Below, piece after piece: positions 55,052-64,000 of a DNA stretch of 64,000 nucleotides. The notes beneath the pieces were generated by a model that was not told the DNA's origin, ran no database searches, and saw only the letters and a list, made by a program, of their open reading frames with translations. Origin of the DNA: Brevundimonas sp. Lineage in GTDB: Bacteria > Pseudomonadota > Alphaproteobacteria > Caulobacterales > Caulobacteraceae. The stretch is from assembly GCF_027484365.1 (NCBI RefSeq), contig NZ_JAIXTC010000009.1, positions 1 to 64,000 on the forward strand, read 5' to 3'. The translations under genes were made by a program, and so were the position numbers. The stretch's first letter is position 1. The number at the start of each line of letters is the position of its first letter.

Positions 55052-56974
55052 CTAGCGCCGCCTTGCCGTGAACAGGTCGCCCAGCCGATCCGGCGTGCCT
55101 TCGATCCGCTCCAGGTGCGGGTACTTCAGCCCGTCGTGGTAGTCGAAGATCACCGTCCGGTAGTGGGTACCGTCGCGGACGATGAGTTCGATTTTTTCGG
55201 CCGTGCCCTTCGCAGTCGTGACCGCAGCTGCGAGGTTTCCCGAGGTGGTGGCCTCGCCGTTGACGGCGATGACCTGCATGCCGATCGCCAGGCCCTGTTG
55301 GAAGGCAAGGCCGTTCCACATGACGCTCGAGATCGTGTTGTCCGTGCCGGTCATGAAGCCGAGCGAATAGATGAAGTCGTTGCGGCCGTACTCGCCCCAG
55401 AGCGTCTTCTGATAGTCGCTCATCGTGTCGGTGTAGACGAGGCGATAGCCGCCGCGCGCCAGACCGTCCAACGGGGCGCCCGGGCCGTGGCCGTCCAGAC
55501 GGGTGCGCAGGAAGGTCGCCCAGTCATGCTCCATGACGCCGTTCAGCGTCTCGACCACGGTCTCGAAGGTATAGGGGTTCTCGTCGAAGGCGCCGTCCTC
55601 GACGCCGAAGAAGGCGCGCGCGAAGTCGTCGAGCGACTTGCGACCATCGGTGCCCTCGCGGATCAGGGTGTCGGCGTCGAGCCAGATCAGCTGGCCCTCG
55701 ACATAGTAGTCCTCGCTGCGCTGCCAGGAGCGCCAGCCGATCGGGCGGCGCTGGGAGATGATCGGATCGTTGACCGTGTCCTGCATCGCCCGCCATTCGC
55801 GGCCGACGGTCGTGTCATAGGTGGCGGCGTCCATGGCCAGGGCGTCCAGCGCCTGCTGGCGGCTGTGCAGGCCCGAGCGGGCGGCCAGGACCTTGCCCCA
55901 GAACTGGGTCTGGCCCTCGTAGACCCACAGAAGTTCATTCTGCATGGGCAGGTTGAAGTTGGCGACATCCTGGCCCGCCGGACGGCGGTACTTGCCGTCC
56001 CAGGAGTGGGTGTATTCGTGGGCCAGCAGGTCACGGTCGCCGAGCTTCGATTCCCAGTCGGTGAAGAAGCCCGGATCGACGCTGTTCTCCGATGAGCGGT
56101 GATGCTCCAGACCGATGCCGCCCATCCGCTCCGTCATGGCGAGCAGGAAGTCATAATGGTCGTAGTGGCGTGCGCCGAACAGGCGGTCGGCCTGCTGGAC
56201 GAGGCTGCGGAGAATGCCGACTTGGTCGTCGGTCGGGGCGATATTCGCCTCGGCGTCGGCGACGATGTTGAGGAGGACGGGCGAACGGCCGCCCGGATCG
56301 AGATCGATCTGGCGATAGTGCTCACCGGCGAACATCGGGCTGTCGACGAGGACATCCAGCGGAACCGGCTGGAAGGTTGTCATGTCGCCGGCCTTGCCTT
56401 CGGGGCGCAGCGCCGTGCCGTATTCCCACCCGTCGGGCAGGGTCACGCTGGCCTGGACGGTGACGTTCCGGTGGAAGCGGCCGGCGGGGTAGAGCAGCAT
56501 CTTCTCCCACTGGATGTTCAGCATCTCGGCCGTCATCGTGATCCGGCCCTGGGCGTCCGTCGTCGGCGACAGATGCTGGAACTCGGCCACCAGCTCGGTC
56601 GCACCGGCCGGAACGACGATGTGGAAGGCGAACGGACTGAGGGCATCACGGACCCACTCCACTCGCTGGCCGTTCGCCGTGAAGGTGAGGCCGGCCAGCT
56701 GGGTGATCGGTCCGACGGGGCCGTGGTTGCCGGGCAGCCATTCGGGGAAGAACAGGGTCATCGAACCGGCGGCCTCGACCGGGATGGTCTCGCGCACGCG
56801 ATAGATGCGGCGGTTCAGATCGGTCGCGTCGACATCGAGGCGGACGACGCCGGGCCAGGCGCGGTCGACGACGGCGGGGATGGACTGGGGCGTGGGCGGC
56901 GTCTGGGCGAAAGCCGGGGCGGCCGAGGCGAGCAGTAGGGCCGCCAGACAGGCGGAGACGGCGAGACGCTTCAT
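55052..56974 (-). CDS. M61-family glycyl aminopeptidase-like metallopeptidase
   Basis: 640 residues. Signal peptide MKRLAVSACLAALLLASAAPAFAQ, N-terminal beta-rich domain, then the M61 zinc site LLAHEYTHSWDGKYRRPAG (HExxH) and LLWVYEGQTQFWGKVLAARSGL (downstream Glu). A PDZ-like C-terminus (GLAFQQGLAIGMQVIAVNGEATTSGNLAAAV) is present. Expected to cleave N-terminal Gly/Ala from peptides in the periplasm. Stands between the FKBP and patatin genes on the same strand. Confidence 0.93.
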   Translation of the reverse strand: MKRLAVSACLAALLLASAAPAFAQTPPTPQSIPAVVDRAWPGVVRLDVDATDLNRRIYRVRETIPVEAAGSMTLFFPEWLPGNHGPVGPITQLAGLTFTANGQRVEWVRDALSPFAFHIVVPAGATELVAEFQHLSPTTDAQGRITMTAEMLNIQWEKMLLYPAGRFHRNVTVQASVTLPDGWEYGTALRPEGKAGDMTTFQPVPLDVLVDSPMFAGEHYRQIDLDPGGRSPVLLNIVADAEANIAPTDDQVGILRSLVQQADRLFGARHYDHYDFLLAMTERMGGIGLEHHRSSENSVDPGFFTDWESKLGDRDLLAHEYTHSWDGKYRRPAGQDVANFNLPMQNELLWVYEGQTQFWGKVLAARSGLHSRQQALDALAMDAATYDTTVGREWRAMQDTVNDPIISQRRPIGWRSWQRSEDYYVEGQLIWLDADTLIREGTDGRKSLDDFARAFFGVEDGAFDENPYTFETVVETLNGVMEHDWATFLRTRLDGHGPGAPLDGLARGGYRLVYTDTMSDYQKTLWGEYGRNDFIYSLGFMTGTDNTISSVMWNGLAFQQGLAIGMQVIAVNGEATTSGNLAAAVTTAKGTAEKIELIVRDGTHYRTVIFDYHDGLKYPHLERIEGTPDRLGDLFTARRR

Positions 56975-57080
56975 GATGCTGGAAGTCCGGCGAGGGTAAA
57001 CAGGCGCGCACATGAGCGCCGGGTGCGACAATCCGTCAAGCGAAACGGTTTCCCTCTCCCTCCGGGAGAGGGAGCATTGC

Positions 57081-57602
57081 CTACTTCACTTCCAGCAGTT
57101 CGACCTTGAACAGGAGGGTCGAGTTGGGCGGGAGTTCGTCGCCGCCGACCCAGCGGTCGCCGTATCCGAGCGACGCGGGGATGGCGAAATAGAAGGTCTC
57201 GCCGGCGCGCATCAGGGCGACGCCTTCGGTCCAGCCCTTGATGACGCGATTCAGCGGGAACTCGGCCGGCTCGCCCCGGTCATACGAGCTGTCGAACTTC
57301 CGGCCGTCGATGAAGGTTCCTTCGTAGTGGACGCGAACGGTCGAGGTCGCGGTCGGCTGCGCGCCCTCGGGGTGGGCGGCGCCTTCGCGGCGGTACTGGA
57401 GGCCCGAGGCCGTGGTGGTCCAGCCGCGACGGGCGCCGTTCCAGGCGAGGTAGGCGGCCTGGCCGGCCTCGTACTGCTCGGGCGTCGAGTAGACAGGCCG
57501 GTCGTTGGTGGTGACGACGATCTCGTCGGGCGCTGTGGCGCAGGCGGCGAGGGCGGTGGCTCCGAGGATCGGGGCAAGGACGGTCGCGACGATACGTTTC
57601 AT
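57081..57602 (-). CDS. FKBP-type peptidyl-prolyl isomerase lipoprotein
   Basis: 173 residues. Lipoprotein signal with lipobox LAACA. The FKBP domain spans about 70-173 (ASGLQYRREGAA, STVRVHYEGTFIDGRKFDSSYDRGEPAEFPLNRVIKGWTEGVALMRAGETFYFAIPASLGYGDRWVGGDELPPNSTLLFKVELLEV), with the usual drug-binding aromatic and acidic positions. It may assist folding in the periplasm. Confidence 0.93.
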   Translation of the reverse strand: MKRIVATVLAPILGATALAACATAPDEIVVTTNDRPVYSTPEQYEAGQAAYLAWNGARRGWTTTASGLQYRREGAAHPEGAQPTATSTVRVHYEGTFIDGRKFDSSYDRGEPAEFPLNRVIKGWTEGVALMRAGETFYFAIPASLGYGDRWVGGDELPPNSTLLFKVELLEVK

Positions 57603-57635
57603 GACGTCAGGCTTAGCAGGCGTCCGGGCGCTCGG

Positions 57636-58862
57636 CTATCCGGACAGACTGTCGTGCCGCCGCCGGAGGAACAGGGCCTCGGCCGGCGACGGCGACAGGG
57701 CCAGGGCAGCCGCATACTCCTGCCGGGCATCGGCCGCCCGGCCCAGTCGGGTGAACATTTCGGCGCGAGCGGCGTGGAGCGGAAGCCACCCGTCCACCTC
57801 AATGGACAGCAGGGCCTCCAGGGCCACGGCCGGACCCTCGACCTCCGCGAGGGCGACGGCGCGATTGGTGCGGACCACCGGGTCGTCGCGTTGCAACAGC
57901 AGCAGGCTGTAAAGGCCGAGGATGGCGGCCCAGTCGCTCCTGCCGGTCCGGGCCCGATCGGCATGGGCCCCGTGAATGGCGGCCTGGAGGGCGCGCGGAC
58001 CCGGCAGGGTCCGGCGGGCCCTGGAGGCCGCCGCCGATGCGCGGAGAAAGCGCTCGGCCTCTGCCAGCAGGGCGGCGTCCCAATCGGCCGGGTCCTGATC
58101 GGTGAGAGGAAACATGGCGCCTTCGCTGTCGAGACGGGCCGGTCGGCGGGCTTCGGCATAGCGTGTCGTGGCGGCCAGCGCCTGGACCTCGGCGTCCCCG
58201 GGCGCGAGACGGGCGAGAAGGGCGGTCAGCTTGACCACTTCCGACGCGAAGTCGGCGTGGGGACCGGCGCCCGCCGCGTCGGCATGGGCCTGGGCGTAGG
58301 CGATTTCGAGCGTGGACAGGACCGCGTCCATCCGCTCCGGCCAGCGATCGGAGGAAGGGACGTCGAAGGGGACGCCGGCGTCGGCGATCTTGCGTTTGGC
58401 GCGGACCAGCCTTTGGGCCAGGGTGGGCTCGGGCGTCAGGAAGGCGGCCGCGACCTCGGCTGTCGACAGGCCGCAGACCGTGCGCAGCGTCAGGGCCGCG
58501 CGGGCGTCGGGACTGACCGCCGGATGGCAGCAGACGAAGATCAGCCGCAGCCGCTCGTCGGGTATGGGCTCGTCGAGCGCCATGACATGGTCCTCGGGCG
58601 TGGGTTCCGGCGGGGCGTCGTCGGGGCGCCAGGCGGCGGCGGTGGCGCGGCGGCGGAAACGGTCGAGCGCCCAGCGGCGGGCGACCGCATAGAGCCATGC
58701 GGCAGGGTCGGCCGGGGGGGCGTCTCCCCATTTCTCCGCCGCGCGGGCGCAGGCCTCGGCGAAGGCCTCCTCGGCCAGATCGAGATCGCGGAAGGCGGCG
58801 GCGAGGGCGGAGACCACCCGGCCGCCGGCGTCCCGGAACGTCTGGTCGAGGAGACGGCTCAC
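57636..58862 (-). CDS. ECF sigma factor with DUF6596 extension (ECF42-like)
   Basis: 408 residues. Sigma region 2 is seen at the N-terminus (AFRDLDLAEEAFAEACARAAEKWGDAPPADPAAWLYAVARRWALDRFRRR) and region 4 at DARAALTLRTVCGLSTAEVAAAFLTPEPTLAQRLVRAKRKI. The remaining 230 residues form a helical TPR-like DUF6596 tail, the layout of ECF42-type factors that lack an anti-sigma and are paired with DGPF/YCII proteins. The GTG start lies nine bases after the YCII gene stop. Confidence 0.88.
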   Translation of the reverse strand: MSRLLDQTFRDAGGRVVSALAAAFRDLDLAEEAFAEACARAAEKWGDAPPADPAAWLYAVARRWALDRFRRRATAAAWRPDDAPPEPTPEDHVMALDEPIPDERLRLIFVCCHPAVSPDARAALTLRTVCGLSTAEVAAAFLTPEPTLAQRLVRAKRKIADAGVPFDVPSSDRWPERMDAVLSTLEIAYAQAHADAAGAGPHADFASEVVKLTALLARLAPGDAEVQALAATTRYAEARRPARLDSEGAMFPLTDQDPADWDAALLAEAERFLRASAAASRARRTLPGPRALQAAIHGAHADRARTGRSDWAAILGLYSLLLLQRDDPVVRTNRAVALAEVEGPAVALEALLSIEVDGWLPLHAARAEMFTRLGRAADARQEYAAALALSPSPAEALFLRRRHDSLSG

Positions 58863-58871
58863 CGGGACGGA

Positions 58872-59237
58872 TCAGTCCTGCGACGGCGGGGACAGCATGG
58901 GGCGGATCTCGATCGAGCCCGTCTTGGCGATCGGCAGCTTTTTCGCCCATTCGATGGCGGCGTCGAGGTCCGGCACGTCGATCATGTAGAGGCCGCCGAG
59001 CTGTTCGCGCGTCTCGGCGAACGGGCCGTCGTGGACGGTGCGGCCCTGGGGTGTGACACGGACCGTGGTGGCGGTGTCGGGGCTCTTCAGGCCCGCCCCG
59101 CCGACGATGACGCCGGCGGCGCCCATCTCCTGGCCGTAGGCGTTATGGGCGGCGACGATGTCGAGCCAGGCCTGGCCGCTGTCGCCGTCGGGATAGGACT
59201 CGGCCTGGGGCTCGTGAATGAGAAGGGCGTATTGCAT
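58872..59237 (-). CDS. YCII/DGPF-domain protein paired with ECF sigma factor
   Basis: 121 residues: MQYALLIHEPQAESYP, KSPDTATTVRVTPQGRTVHDGPFAETREQLGGLYMIDVPDLDAAIEWAKKLPIAKTGSIEIRPM. The DGPF motif at about 74-77 names the family. These proteins are the genomic partners and probable targets or modulators of ECF42-type sigma factors. The stop is nine bases from the sigma gene start, so the pair is co-transcribed. Confidence 0.9.
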   Translation of the reverse strand: MQYALLIHEPQAESYPDGDSGQAWLDIVAAHNAYGQEMGAAGVIVGGAGLKSPDTATTVRVTPQGRTVHDGPFAETREQLGGLYMIDVPDLDAAIEWAKKLPIAKTGSIEIRPMLSPPSQD

Positions 59238-59624
59238 GGGGTCAGCCTCCGGTTTTGCGGTCGCCTGATCGGACACTCCGATCCTGCACGACAAGAGGAA
59301 GACGCGCGAGGGTGGCGCGGATCGACAGGGCCGCTGCGAAAAAGTCAAGAAGGCCTTTATTTCGCCCGCGAAGCGCGTATATGTCCGCGTTCCGCACCAC
59401 TCCCCATGAGTCTGCGCGAAAGCGCCGAGGCCCGGTCCGTCGCCCTCCGACCGAGCGAAGGCGTGGCTCCTTCCCCCAGGGAGCTTCTCAGATTTCAGGC
59501 CTCCTGATCCCGCAGGGATCGAGGGTGGAGGCCGAAACCGATTGTCACGGCATGCCCGCTCGCATCGCCGTGGCTACTGCATTTTGCGCGTGGTCTCCCC
59601 CGGATCCGCGAATGGGAAAACAGA
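59238..59624 (+). promoter_or_regulatory. 387-bp leader region of rpoB
   Basis: No gene is seen. The first 250 bp hold a weak promoter-like TTTATT (59355 region) to TATATG spacing. Nearer the gene are hairpins GCTCC..GGGAGC (about 59467-59485) and GATCCCGCAGGGATC (about 59507-59521). The leader could carry regulation of rpoB, which here is not preceded by rplJ-rplL. Confidence 0.4.
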
Positions 59625-63740
<4,116 letters not shown>

Positions 63741-63742
63741 CG

Positions 63743-63837
63743 CGAGTGGCGAGTGGCGAGTGACGAGTGGCGAGATTTCGCCGCGTCACTCGCCACCGCC
63801 GCCCTTCTCGCCACCAGCCACTCGCCACTCGCCACTA
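63743..63837. repeat. inverted GAGTGGC tandem repeats between rpoB and rpoC
   Basis: The left arm (63743-63774) has four GAGTGGC/GAGTGAC units; the right arm (63783-63837) has the complementary CGCCACT units in inverted orientation. The pair can form a long stem in the rpoBC mRNA and is not obviously a terminator, since no T-run follows. Confidence 0.7.
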
Positions 63838-63874
63838 GATTTATCGCGGCTCTGTCCGCAGCAAGGAATCCAAG

Positions 63875-64000
63875 ATGAACCAGGAAGTCCTGAACATCTT
63901 CAACGCGGTCCCGGTCACCCCGACCTTCGACCAGATCAAGATCGCTCTCGCGTCTCCCGAAAAGATCCGTTCGTGGTCGTTCGGCGAGATCAAGAAGCCC
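63875..64000 (+). CDS. rpoC: RNA polymerase beta' subunit, 3' truncated by window end
   Basis: The first 42 residues ([42 protein letters not shown]) match the rpoC N-terminus. The gene continues beyond the window. AAGGAATCC precedes the ATG. Confidence 0.96.
   Translation, partial: MNQEVLNIFNAVPVTPTFDQIKIALASPEKIRSWSFGEIKKP

Noticed and set aside
53285..56095. Very long plus-strand open frame opposite the patatin and M61 genes
   Set aside because: It is the complement of two well-supported genes, and its composition is typical of antisense frames in GC-rich DNA.
57012..59507. Long plus-strand frame opposite FKBP, sigma factor and YCII genes
   Set aside because: Antisense to three clear genes; Gly/Arg-rich text with no recognised motif.

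Overview
The window is a GC-rich alphaproteobacterial chromosome segment, most likely from the Caulobacterales and close to Brevundimonas/Caulobacter. The evidence is a flbT-flaF-flagellin cluster with a sigma-54 type promoter, the murA / DUF2948 / UPF0262 / infA / maf / RNase G / yacG order, and a tRNA-His without an encoded G-1 and with G1.U72 and A73. Identification rests on reading the translations; no database search was possible.

Layout. 1-2838: ABC-type tripartite exporter operon (ATPase cut by the window edge, HlyD adaptor, NodT outer-membrane factor). 2839-4774: a decayed mobile remnant, in which a truncated integrase has been joined by deletion to the tail of an AAA-ATPase-like gene. 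4775-14773: a complete 10-kb integrated element bounded by an 18-bp direct repeat whose right copy is the 3' end of tRNA-Ser(CGA). It carries an integrase, an AlpA-like regulator, a RepA-like helicase followed by a GGGACA repeat cluster, a terminase pair, a run of small orphan genes and a GIY-YIG-like protein, but no recognisable capsid, portal or tail genes. It looks like a phage satellite.

14760-29693: housekeeping and envelope genes (Nudix/NrtR-like regulator, HD hydrolase, MoxR ATPase), the flagellin region (TPR protein, FlbT, FlaF, flagellin), a possible riboregulatory mini-transcript at 24065-24266, ExoD, isovaleryl-CoA dehydrogenase, an unusual GH24 lysozyme fused to a membrane tail, MgtE and tRNA-Leu. 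29736-38311: FliN-like protein, LipB, a hybrid histidine kinase, an HWE/HisKA_2-type kinase, DUF4199 plus a membrane-anchored LuxR regulator, an alpha/beta hydrolase, a membrane LytTR regulator and a Phd/VapC toxin-antitoxin pair.

38427-45369: a two-gene orphan unit, a palindromic repeat, biotin-dependent acyl-CoA carboxylase, an S41-like periplasmic protein, a GNAT acetyltransferase, MsrB, and tRNA-Thr. 45464-50297: the murA to yacG block, then tRNA-Phe. 50821-53150: exbB-exbD-tonB, which energises outer-membrane uptake, then tRNA-His. 53168-59237: patatin-like esterase, M61 peptidase, FKBP lipoprotein, and an ECF sigma factor with its YCII/DGPF partner. 59625-64000: rpoB and the start of rpoC.

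The strongest leads for new biology are the satellite-like element with its own large terminase, the mini-transcript whose perfect Shine-Dalgarno is paired with a downstream anti-SD, and a small RNA-like motif found three times, each time just before a terminator.
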